NCBI GenBank assembly: GCA_938039305.1
Contig: CALHUZ010000331.1
Location: forward strand, 1 to 26,509
Reading direction: 5' to 3'
Source of the DNA: an uncultured Saprospiraceae bacterium
GTDB lineage: Bacteria > Bacteroidota > Bacteroidia > Chitinophagales > Saprospiraceae
DNA length: 26,509 nt
Shown here: piece after piece, positions 1 to 7,221 of the stretch
Layout: the number at the start of each line of letters is the position of its first letter
Position numbering within the stretch: the stretch's first letter is position 1
The notes under the pieces: model-generated
Database searches by the model: none
Told to the model about the DNA's origin: nothing
Seen by the model: the letters and a program-made list of their open reading frames with translations, nothing else
Program-made: the position numbers and the translations under genes

Positions 1-1145
1 GCTAAGTGCTTTGCGCCTTCACTATCTCTGTATCTAAGTTTCAATCTATTAGACTGAAACGTCTCAAAGTTAGAAACGGAACTTACTTCTAACCATCTAT
101 CCTGAGCCGCGCTATAGACTTCAAAATCATATGTCAAAGCAGATGTGAATCCCAAGTCTCCACCACATAAACGCAATATGCGGTAAGGCAGTTCCAGTTT
201 TACCAAAAGTCCTTCAACATAAGCCACCATTTCGTCTAAGACTTCGTAAGACTTGTCAGGATGTGAGATCTGCACAATCTCTACTTTGTCAAACTGATGC
301 ACTCTATTAAGGCCTTTCACTTCCGCACCATAAGACCCTGCTTCTCTTCTGAAGCAAGGAGTATAGCCAGTTAGCTTTATCGGCATATCTGACTCCTTTA
401 ATATGACGTCACGATAGATATTAGTCACAGGCACTTCTGCTGTCGGTATCAGATATAAATCATCATTAGTACAATGATACATCTGTCCTTCTTTGTCAGG
501 TAACTGACCAGTGGCACGTGCAGAATCTGCATTTACCAAGAGTGGAGGTATAATTTCTTCATATCCAGCCGCTGAAGCCTCATCCAAAAAGAAATTGATC
601 AGTGCTCGCTCTAACCTTGCTCCTTTACCTCTAAAAAGAGGAAATCCTGAGCCAGTAATCTTGACACCAGCCTCAAAATCAATGAGCTTGTACTTTTTGG
701 CAAGTTCCCAATGAGGTAAGCCATCTTTTAATGGCTTAAGCTCTTTTGCCCAATCCTGTATCACCACGTTGTCAGAATCAGCCTTTCCAGCTGGCACGAG
801 TGGATTAGGGATGTTAGGGATAGAAAGGAGTAGTTCATCAAGTGATTTAAGAATTACTTCTTGTTGAGTTTCAACTTCTTTAGATTCCTCCTTTATCTGA
901 GCCACTTTGTTTTTAGCCTCATCTGCTGCTTCCCTTTGTCCTGATTTATACAAATCACCAATTTCTTTTGAAAGGATTTTGATCTGAGATAAGAAACCAT
1001 CGTGCTTAGTCTGAATCGCTTTCCTTTTCATATCCAAGTCAATAACCTGGTCTACAATAGTCAAGGACTCTTCTTTAAAATTTCGGATTCTCAGGCCTTC
1101 AAGGACTGTGTCTCTATTGTCTCGTATATAATTAAGTGTTAGCAT
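1..1145 (-). CDS. serS: Seryl-tRNA synthetase (partial, C-terminus beyond window)
   Basis: Charges tRNA-Ser with serine in the cytoplasm. The reading frame opens at an ATG complementary to 1143-1145 (MLTLNYIRDNRDTVLEGL) and stays open to the window edge, giving about 381 residues of a family that is usually 420-430 long. The first 100 or so residues form the helical tRNA-binding arm, a coiled coil rich in Lys, Glu and Gln. The catalytic domain follows, with the family stretches IPPLLVN, TAEVPVTNIY and the class II motif 2 region TPCFRREAGSYG. Class II motif 3 lies outside the window. The gene is divergent from rho, with 214 bases between the two starts. No Shine-Dalgarno sequence is visible, as usual in Bacteroidota. 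Identification is firm; only the missing C-terminus is unverified. Confidence 0.97.
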   Translation of the reverse strand, partial: MLTLNYIRDNRDTVLEGLRIRNFKEESLTIVDQVIDLDMKRKAIQTKHDGFLSQIKILSKEIGDLYKSGQREAADEAKNKVAQIKEESKEVETQQEVILKSLDELLLSIPNIPNPLVPAGKADSDNVVIQDWAKELKPLKDGLPHWELAKKYKLIDFEAGVKITGSGFPLFRGKGARLERALINFFLDEASAAGYEEIIPPLLVNADSARATGQLPDKEGQMYHCTNDDLYLIPTAEVPVTNIYRDVILKESDMPIKLTGYTPCFRREAGSYGAEVKGLNRVHQFDKVEIVQISHPDKSYEVLDEMVAYVEGLLVKLELPYRILRLCGGDLGFTSALTYDFEVYSAAQDRWLEVSSVSNFETFQSNRLKLRYRDSEGAKHL

Positions 1146-1158
1146 AATGTCTAAGTGA

Positions 1159-1171
1159 AGACCAAAGGTCT
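1159..1171 (-). promoter_or_regulatory. Small inverted repeat in serS leader
   Basis: AGACC-AAA-GGTCT is a perfect 5-bp inverted repeat with a 3-base spacer. It sits 13 bases upstream of the serS start and would form a small hairpin in the serS leader. It could tune translation or be chance; no T-box or other known leader motif is visible. Confidence 0.2.
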
Positions 1172-1254
1172 ATATATTATTTGAATATGATATTTCAGAA
1201 TTCGGAATTTAAGTGTATTTTCGTGCTGAATTTATCTGTTCAGGTAAAGATTTC

Positions 1255-1273
1255 TTTATTTCTCCGAAATAAG
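1255..1273 (+). promoter_or_regulatory. Hairpin in the rho leader region
   Basis: TTTATTTC and GAAATAAG pair over 8 positions (one G-U) around a TCC loop, about 87 bases before the rho start. A second short repeat, CTGAA/TTCAG, lies just upstream at 1226-1243. rho genes are often autoregulated through their leaders, so this is a reasonable place for structure. The stem is AT-rich and weak, and no transcription start is known. Confidence 0.25.
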
Positions 1274-1359
1274 TACTCTCCAACAGAAAGGCGTTCTCAA
1301 AACTAAATTCGCCTAATTAATCCAACATTTGTAACTACACTTATCCAGTCACATATACT

Positions 1360-3024
1360 ATGTACGACATACTACAGTTAAATGAAATGCTCGTCCCTGA
1401 GCTTAGAGATCTTGCTGACACACTCGGCATGAAGTCATTTAAAAAACTTAGCAAGCAAGATTTAATCTATAAGATCCTTGATGAACAGGCCATTTCTGGC
1501 AAATCATTGGATCCCGCACCCGCCAAAGAAGAAAAGAAAGAAAAACCGAAGAGAAAGGCTCCCGCAGCGAAAAAAACTGATAATAGAAGAGAAAAGAAAG
1601 AACCAAAAGCTGATCCTAAGCCAGAAGAAGGCAAAGCTGAGGTTAATGAAGAGTCTGCTTCTGAAGATAGTGGAGACAAAGACAAGAAAAGGGATAACGA
1701 TAGGCGTCGTGATAATGATCGCCGTGACAACGATCGTCGCGATAACGATAGAGGAAAAGATAATGACAGACGTGATAATGATCGTCGTGACAATAAAAGA
1801 GATAACGATAAACGTCGTGACAATGATCGTCGCGATAACGACAGGGGAAGAGATGATAAAAGAACACCTCGACCTGAAAAGAAAAAGAAGTTTGATGTTG
1901 AGTTAGAAGGCATGATCGAAGGTCAAGGTATCCTCGAAATGATGCCTGACGGATATGGTTTCTTAAGATCAAGTGACTATAACTACTTGACATCTCCTGA
2001 TGACATTTATGTATCACCTTCACAGATCAGATTATTTGGTCTTAAAACTGGAGACACAGTTCAGGGTGCTATCAGACCTCCGAAAGAAGGTGAAAAGTAT
2101 TTTGCCCTTTTAAAAGTAAGCTTTATTAATGGTCTACAACCAAGTGAGATCAGAGATAGAGTACCGTTTGATTATTTGACGCCGCTATTCCCTACTGAGA
2201 AGTTTACATTGACTTCAAGAGAAGACGGAAAAGATTATGGTAACAGAATGATCGATTTGTTTTCTCCTATTGGAAAAGGACAGAGAGGGCTTATCGTGGC
2301 TCAGCCAAAGACTGGTAAGACATTCTTGTTGAAAGACGTTGCAAATGCAATAGCTGCAAATCACCCAGAATGCTACCTCATCGTTCTATTGATAGATGAG
2401 CGCCCGGAGGAAGTTACAGATATGAAGAGAAGTGTACGTGCAGAAGTAATCTCATCAACATTTGATGAGCCAGCTGACAACCATGTACGTGTCGCTAACA
2501 TAGCTATCGAAAAAGCAAAGAGACTCGTAGAGTGTAATCATGATGTGGTTATTCTCCTGGATTCAATAACAAGATTAGCCAGAGCTTACAATACTGTATC
2601 GCCTTCAAGTGGTAAAGTACTGTCTGGAGGTGTAGAAGCTAATGCTCTACAGAAGCCTAAGAAGTTCTTCGGAGCTGCTCGTAATATCGAGAATGGCGGG
2701 TCGCTTACGATCCTTGCAACAGCCCTTACAGATACTGGTTCACGTATGGACGAGGTCATCTTTGAAGAATTCAAGGGCACGGGTAACATGGAATTACAAC
2801 TCGATAGGAACCTAGCCAATAAGCGTTTATATCCTTCTATTGACTTGACGAGATCAAGTACGAGAAGAGAAGAACTCTTAATGGATGATGCTATGTTAAA
2901 GAGAATGTTTATCCTTCGTAAGCACCTTGCTGACATGAAAGCGGATGAGGCTATGGAGTTCTTACGCAAGCATATGCTTGGTACCAAGACCAACGAAGAA
3001 TTCTTAGTTGAGATGAATAATTGA
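1360..3024 (+). CDS. rho: Transcription termination factor Rho with disordered insertion
   Basis: Hexameric RNA-dependent ATPase that ends transcription by translocating on nascent RNA. Residues 1-50 are a Rho N-terminal helical domain (LVPELRDLADTLGM). Residues about 55-175 are a charged low-complexity insertion whose core (about 108-168) repeats RDNDR. The cold-shock RNA-binding domain follows, with GYGFLR near residue 198 and DDIYVSPSQIRLFG. The ATPase has Walker A PKTGKT (Lys320), the conserved DERPEEVTDM, Walker B VVILLDS (Asp401) and the Q-loop/R-loop region SGKVLSGGVEANAL. At 554 residues it is longer than E. coli Rho (419); the insertion accounts for the excess. Similar insertions are known in Bacteroidota Rho. 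The gene stands alone, divergent from serS. All catalytic motifs are intact. Confidence 0.98.
   Translation: MYDILQLNEMLVPELRDLADTLGMKSFKKLSKQDLIYKILDEQAISGKSLDPAPAKEEKKEKPKRKAPAAKKTDNRREKKEPKADPKPEEGKAEVNEESASEDSGDKDKKRDNDRRRDNDRRDNDRRDNDRGKDNDRRDNDRRDNKRDNDKRRDNDRRDNDRGRDDKRTPRPEKKKKFDVELEGMIEGQGILEMMPDGYGFLRSSDYNYLTSPDDIYVSPSQIRLFGLKTGDTVQGAIRPPKEGEKYFALLKVSFINGLQPSEIRDRVPFDYLTPLFPTEKFTLTSREDGKDYGNRMIDLFSPIGKGQRGLIVAQPKTGKTFLLKDVANAIAANHPECYLIVLLIDERPEEVTDMKRSVRAEVISSTFDEPADNHVRVANIAIEKAKRLVECNHDVVILLDSITRLARAYNTVSPSSGKVLSGGVEANALQKPKKFFGAARNIENGGSLTILATALTDTGSRMDEVIFEEFKGTGNMELQLDRNLANKRLYPSIDLTRSSTRREELLMDDAMLKRMFILRKHLADMKADEAMEFLRKHMLGTKTNEEFLVEMNN
1681..1863 (+). repeat. Degenerate 15-bp in-frame repeat inside rho
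   Basis: A run of imperfect units coding for RDNDR (15 bases each, variants such as CGTGATAATGATCGC and CGTGACAACGATCGT) encodes the core of the Rho insertion. Synonymous third-position changes (GAT/GAC, AAT/AAC, CGT/CGC) show that the peptide pattern, rather than the exact DNA, is kept. Array length could vary between strains by slippage. Confidence 0.8.
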
Positions 3025-3043
3025 TTTTTTAGCGCTATGATAC

Positions 3044-3074
3044 TTGGAGTCTTGGTATTATAGGATTATCTTTG
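3044..3074 (+). promoter_or_regulatory. Putative Bacteroidota-type promoter for rpmH
   Basis: TTG at 3044-3046 and TATCTTTG at 3067-3074 match the Bacteroidota sigma-A pattern (-33 TTG, -7 TAnnTTTG) with 20 bases between them. Transcription would start near 3080, leaving a leader of about 25 bases before the rpmH ATG. Predicted by pattern only. Confidence 0.55.
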
Positions 3075-3106
3075 CGCCCTATTTGTAAATTAAGGAACTA
3101 CTCGTT

Positions 3107-3262
3107 ATGAAACGTACATATCAGCCATCGAAAAGGAAGAGAGCTAACAAGCATGGCTTCAGAAGTAGAATGAGCAGCAAAGCAGGCAGAAATGTACTTG
3201 CGAGCAGACGAGCTAAAGGCCGTAAAAAGCTTACAGTTTCTGACGAGAAGTATACTAAGTAA
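3107..3262 (+). CDS. rpmH: 50S ribosomal protein L34
   Basis: A 51-residue, strongly basic protein of the large ribosomal subunit. It begins MKRTYQPSKRKRANKHGFRS and continues RMSSKAGRNVLASRRAKGRK, which is the hallmark L34 sequence over nearly its whole length. The C-terminal extension LTVSDEKYTK is a little longer than the 44-46 residue proteobacterial form. It is followed by rnpA, the widely conserved rpmH-rnpA order, with a gap of 102 bases. A good TAnnTTTG promoter precedes it. Its start is fixed by family alignment. Confidence 0.97.
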   Translation: MKRTYQPSKRKRANKHGFRSRMSSKAGRNVLASRRAKGRKKLTVSDEKYTK

Positions 3263-3364
3263 CTCCAGCGCTTATCTGCGTTAGGATATCATCTTCAGTT
3301 AATTATTCTAGGATATAGTCATCAATCTCTGGTGCTATAGTTTGATTTATCGTTCTTTGTTCAT

Positions 3365-3763
3365 ATGACGGAGTTTACTCAATCACTTGGAAAAGAAGAA
3401 AGGGTCAAGTCTAAGGCTACTATAGACAAACTCTTCAAAGAGGGTAAGTCTATATTCGTATATCCCCTGAAGTTCATCTACATCATACAAGAGAAAAGGA
3501 AAACTTCTGATGAATCTTATGTATTTGGTGTGACGATTCCCAAAAGGCTTCACAGAAAAGCAGTCACCCGAAATCTCCTAAAAAGAAGAGTTCGCGAGGC
3601 TTATCGCAAAAACAAACCAGAACTTACTGTTTCTAGCCTTTCCGAAAATCAACAGTGTGTTTTCATGTATGTACATGTTGACAAGCAGGTTTCAGAATCA
3701 AAGGCTATTGAAAAAACCATAGTGCGGATTAACAAAAAGTTAGAACAAGCATTATCACTTTAG
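3365..3763 (+). CDS. rnpA: Ribonuclease P protein component
   Basis: Protein subunit of RNase P; it binds the catalytic RNA and the 5' leader of precursor tRNAs. The 132 residues begin with the typical GKEERVKSKATIDKLFKEGK. The conserved RNR motif lies in KRLHRKAVTRNLLKRRVREA (about residues 60-79), which contacts the RNA. Length is normal for the family. It lies downstream of rpmH and is probably co-transcribed, since I found no clear -7 element in the 102 bases between them. The neighbouring slot, often yidD/yidC in other phyla, holds an unrelated small membrane protein. Confidence 0.95.
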   Translation: MTEFTQSLGKEERVKSKATIDKLFKEGKSIFVYPLKFIYIIQEKRKTSDESYVFGVTIPKRLHRKAVTRNLLKRRVREAYRKNKPELTVSSLSENQQCVFMYVHVDKQVSESKAIEKTIVRINKKLEQALSL

Positions 3764-3790
3764 TATCTTAAACATTGTTAACGCATCCAA

Positions 3791-4306
3791 ATGATAAAGG
3801 TCTTTTCTATCCTAACTGTATTCATACTTTCCCTTAGCTCTTATGATACTGATGCCCAGGTATATTTCCAATATGAAGAAACCAACAACCTACTCACAAG
3901 AAGATACAGCATAGGTGAGGTTATCAATTTTCGGCTTAAGGATTTTGGGGAAGAATGGATAAAAGATGATATTCTGAATCTCCTACCAGAAGACAAATCT
4001 GTAGTTTTCTATGATCAGATAGTGCAATTAGATCAATTTACACATATCCAATATCCAAGACCATGGGCTCATACAACAGGGATTACACTTATGAGTTTTG
4101 GATCTTCTTGGTTGATCATGGGAGGAACAATAGAAGGGCTCCGAAGCCTGGATGCCATAGAGACTGACTATAAGTTTGGCGTAGATACTGCAGTCATAGG
4201 ACTATCGTCAATAGCAACTGGTTATCTAATAAGAAAAATCTGGGGGAAAGCGATTAAAAAGCTAAATGAGAGAAAACGCGTTAGAATAGTAGATATTAGA
4301 TTTTAA
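3791..4306 (+). CDS. Small secreted or membrane protein of unknown function
   Basis: 171 residues that I do not recognise. A signal peptide is visible at the N-terminus (VFSILTVFILSLSS, likely cleavage after DAQ at about residue 23). A charged middle region follows. Two hydrophobic segments then lie at about residues 95-117 (ITLMSFGSSWLIMGG) and 129-152 (TAVIGLSSIATGYLIRKIWG), with a basic tail (KAIKKLNERKRVRIV). It begins 27 bases after rnpA and may share its transcript. The basic end after the last hydrophobic segment suggests a cytoplasmic C-terminus. No enzymatic motif, Cys pair or repeat is seen. Coding potential is supported by the signal peptide and by codon use like the neighbours. 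Confidence 0.75.
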   Translation: MIKVFSILTVFILSLSSYDTDAQVYFQYEETNNLLTRRYSIGEVINFRLKDFGEEWIKDDILNLLPEDKSVVFYDQIVQLDQFTHIQYPRPWAHTTGITLMSFGSSWLIMGGTIEGLRSLDAIETDYKFGVDTAVIGLSSIATGYLIRKIWGKAIKKLNERKRVRIVDIRF

Positions 4307-4318
4307 TGCCTTCATGTT

Positions 4319-4744
4319 TTATCCCGCAAGCAAGACTTCAACGGCTTCTCTATAACCATCCAGCCCTTTTCCTATAATAGAAGAGACGGCTACCGCTTTG
4401 ACATAAGAGTGATGTCTAAACAATTCCCTTTCGTAAATATTAGAGATATGCACTTCTACTACAGGTGTACTTATGGCTGAAACTGTATCTGCAAGAGCTA
4501 TAGATGTATGAGTGTATCCACCTGGATTAAAGATAATGCCATCAATTTCAAATCCAACTTCTTGCAGCTTATCTATGAGGGCTCCTTCATGGTTAGACTG
4601 AAAATAAGTTAAATCAATTTGAGGGTACTCTGCTTTCAGCTTTATAAAAAACTGCTCAAAAGTTTCACTTCCATATATCTCAGGTTCTCTTACTCCAAGA
4701 AGATTAAGGTTAGGACCGTTAAGCACCAATATTTCAGAAGCCAT
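4319..4744 (-). CDS. aroQ: 3-dehydroquinate dehydratase, type II
   Basis: Third step of the shikimate pathway: dehydration of 3-dehydroquinate to 3-dehydroshikimate in the cytoplasm. The protein has 141 residues, a normal length for the dodecameric type II enzyme. Visible motifs are NGPNLNLLGVREPEIYG (Arg19, catalytic Tyr24), QSNHEG (residues 49-54), FNPGGYTHTSIAL (substrate-binding Asn73) and VEVHISNIYERELFRHHS (catalytic His99, Arg110). It starts 8 bases after the recQ stop on the same strand, so the two are probably one transcript. It converges on the small membrane protein gene, with only 12 bases between the two stops. Nothing is missing. Confidence 0.97.
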   Translation of the reverse strand: MASEILVLNGPNLNLLGVREPEIYGSETFEQFFIKLKAEYPQIDLTYFQSNHEGALIDKLQEVGFEIDGIIFNPGGYTHTSIALADTVSAISTPVVEVHISNIYERELFRHHSYVKAVAVSSIIGKGLDGYREAVEVLLAG

Positions 4745-4752
4745 AATAAATT

Positions 4753-6963
4753 CTAATTAACTTCATCTGATAAAAACTTAAGACGGACCAACTGTATCTC
4801 ATCCCTTGTTATATCATCTTCTTTCAACTCTGCATAAGCATCTTCAATAGACTCTGAATCTGCATCACCGAAATACTCAAAAATATCATCTATAACATCT
4901 TCATCTATCTGGTCTTCGAGATAGTAATTGATATCAAGCTTTGTCCCTGAACCAACAATGATATTAAGTTCTTCTATAAGTTCTTCGAAAGTCATCTGGC
5001 TTGATGTAGCAATGTCTTCAAGTGGAATTTTTCGATCTATACCTTGAATAATGGCAACTTTAGCTTTTGACTTATTAGCAATCTGCTTTATAGTAAAGTC
5101 GTCAGGTCTTTCGATATTATTTACCTCAACGTACTCTTTTATTTCTTGCATAAAAGGAGTCGCATAACGAGATGCCTTTCCTTGACTTACACCAGATATC
5201 TTGAGCATATCATCCATTGAAATAGGATAATACGTAGCCATATCCTGAAGAGACGGATCCATAAATATAATCCATGGCTTCACTCCATGCTTCTTTGCTT
5301 CAGATAGCCTTACATCCTTGAGTATTTTAAATAAAGTATCATCTAATACTCCTACTTTAGAAGAAGTAGTGATTACAGCGTCAGCCGCTCCTTCTTTAGA
5401 GTAATCATGATTGATACTGATTTGAAACTTCCCACCTTCTTTTAAGAATTTCTCTCCATTAGGAGACACCTTTATTAAGCCATATTGTTCTATATCCTTT
5501 CTAAGAAAATTACCTAAAAGCGCTTGTCGTAACAATGAGTGCCAAAATAAATCTCCCTCATCTTTTCCAACCCCAAAGCTCTTTTTAGTATCAAATTTAT
5601 AATTCTTCATCTCCTGGGTATTGCGCCCAGTGATATACTCAACAAGAAACTTAATACCATAGTTTTCATTAAGCTCTTTGACTATGCTTATAGCATGATG
5701 TAGCTTTTCTCCAACTTCTTGCTGATCTTTAGGTCTTTTACAATTATCACAATTTTTATTACACTCTTCTCTCGCAAATTCTTCACCGAAGTAGTGCAGT
5801 AAAAACTTTCTTCTACATTGACTAGTCTCAGAGTATGCCACTACTTCTTCCATGAGCTGTGCGCTCAACTCTCTTTCAGATAGTGGTTTGTCTTTTAAAA
5901 ACTTCTCTAATCTTAAAATATCCTTATAAGCATAGAATGCAAAACAATTACCAACAAGCCCATCTCTTCCTCCTCTTCCGGTCTCTTGGTAGTAATTCTC
6001 AATACTCTTGGGTATATTATAGTGTATCACGAATCTAACATCTGGCTTATCGATACCCATACCAAATGCAATTGTGGCTACAATCACATCGATATCTTCC
6101 ATCAGAAACTCATCTTGTATTCTCGAACGAGTCTTTGCATCTAGCCCTGCATGATATGGAGCTGCTTTAATTCCATTTACTTTAAGAACAGTCGCTATTT
6201 CCTCAGTTGACTTTCTTGACTGAACGTATATGATTCCAGATTCGTCAGGTTGCTTTTTTATAATTTGAACAATCTCTTTAATCGTTTGATCTTTTGAAAT
6301 CTTAGGTCTGACTTCATAATAAAGATTACTACGATTAAATGATGAAATGAAAACGTTTTCATTTTCCATCGCTAGATTCTTAGCAATGTCAGATTTAACC
6401 TTAGGAGTGGCAGTTGCAGTAAGAGCTATGACCGCTATTTTGTCATTTATCCCATGAATCATTTCTCGGATTCTTCGATACTCCGGTCTAAAATCATGCC
6501 CCCACTCAGAGATACAATGAGCTTCATCTACTGCAACAAAAGATACCTTGACACTCTTGAAAAACAAAATGTTCTCTTCTTTCGTCAAGGTCTCAGGTGC
6601 TACAAAAAGCAGCTTTGTTTTATCGTCAACTATATCTTGCTTAACTTCCCTTACTTGGGTTTTACTTAGTGAGCTATTCAGGAAATGCGCTATTTTATCT
6701 TGCCCACTATATGCCCGAATAGAATCAACTTGATTCTTCATCAAAGCAATCAATGGGGAAATAATAATAGCCGTTCCTTCGGATAAGATCGCTGGAAGCT
6801 GATAACATAAAGATTTTCCACCACCCGTAGGCATGATCACTAAAGTGTCACGCTCATTGAGTATGCTTTGTACTATTTCTTCCTGTCTATCTTTAAAAGA
6901 ATCAAATCCGAAATATTTTTTTAGAGCGTCATGTAGGTCGCTCGAGGAGTAACTCATTTGCAT
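4753..6963 (-). CDS. recQ: ATP-dependent DNA helicase RecQ
   Basis: 3'-5' DNA helicase of recombination and fork repair. Domains run in order. The superfamily 2 helicase core has Walker A MPTGGGKS (Lys50), DEAH box at 146-149 followed by CISEWGHDFRPEY, and motif VI QETGRGGRDG near 326-335. The RecQ zinc site is Cys383, Cys401, Cys405 and Cys408. A winged-helix RQC region covers about 415-530 and an HRDC domain about 540-615. A C-terminal helix-rich tail (620-736) holds a helix-turn-helix-like stretch (TIKQIANKSKAKVAII) and a very acidic end. At 736 residues it is longer than E. coli RecQ (about 610), as is common in Bacteroidota. Met1 and Met3 are both possible starts. It is followed closely by aroQ. 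Confidence 0.96.
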   Translation of the reverse strand: MQMSYSSSDLHDALKKYFGFDSFKDRQEEIVQSILNERDTLVIMPTGGGKSLCYQLPAILSEGTAIIISPLIALMKNQVDSIRAYSGQDKIAHFLNSSLSKTQVREVKQDIVDDKTKLLFVAPETLTKEENILFFKSVKVSFVAVDEAHCISEWGHDFRPEYRRIREMIHGINDKIAVIALTATATPKVKSDIAKNLAMENENVFISSFNRSNLYYEVRPKISKDQTIKEIVQIIKKQPDESGIIYVQSRKSTEEIATVLKVNGIKAAPYHAGLDAKTRSRIQDEFLMEDIDVIVATIAFGMGIDKPDVRFVIHYNIPKSIENYYQETGRGGRDGLVGNCFAFYAYKDILRLEKFLKDKPLSERELSAQLMEEVVAYSETSQCRRKFLLHYFGEEFAREECNKNCDNCKRPKDQQEVGEKLHHAISIVKELNENYGIKFLVEYITGRNTQEMKNYKFDTKKSFGVGKDEGDLFWHSLLRQALLGNFLRKDIEQYGLIKVSPNGEKFLKEGGKFQISINHDYSKEGAADAVITTSSKVGVLDDTLFKILKDVRLSEAKKHGVKPWIIFMDPSLQDMATYYPISMDDMLKISGVSQGKASRYATPFMQEIKEYVEVNNIERPDDFTIKQIANKSKAKVAIIQGIDRKIPLEDIATSSQMTFEELIEELNIIVGSGTKLDINYYLEDQIDEDVIDDIFEYFGDADSESIEDAYAELKEDDITRDEIQLVRLKFLSDEVN

Positions 6964-7121
6964 ATCTTGTTGTACATACTTTTTATAATCACTAGTGTCG
7001 CACGGAGCAATAGTGGATTAACGAATATCGGCAGTACTTATAGAATGTCGTATTGCTTCTAAGATACTCGATTCTAAGAAGAAAATGTAGTATTAATAAT
7101 TATAAATAGTTAGAATTACTA

Positions 7122-7144
7122 TTAGGGTGCTCTAAGCTCCCTAA
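7122..7144. terminator. Hairpin between recQ and the glutamate-synthase-like gene
   Basis: TTAGGGTGC and GCTCCCTAA form a 9-bp stem with one mismatch around a 5-base loop. It lies about 78 bases after the stop of the minus-strand gene at 7222-8832 and upstream of recQ. There is no T-tract, which is common for Bacteroidota terminators, so it may stop transcription entering recQ or act in the recQ leader. A direct repeat of TTCTAAGA (7057-7064, 7072-7079) lies nearby. The rest of 6964-7221 holds nothing I can identify. Confidence 0.4.
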
Positions 7145-7221
7145 GGGTCAACGAAAATACAATCTATTATTCTTTTAACCAAGAGAACATCAGTCGTTAA
7201 AATGACTAAAACAACTTGACA

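Noticed and set aside
511..714. Open frame on the plus strand inside serS
   Set aside because: It is the antisense shadow of a strongly conserved synthetase region and has no start signal or recognisable domain.
1467..1913. Long open frames antisense or frame-shifted to the Rho repeat region (rich in Ser/Arg/Leu or in Ile/Thr)
   Set aside because: They arise from the low-complexity RDNDR codons read in other frames; they have no family features and overlap a certain gene.
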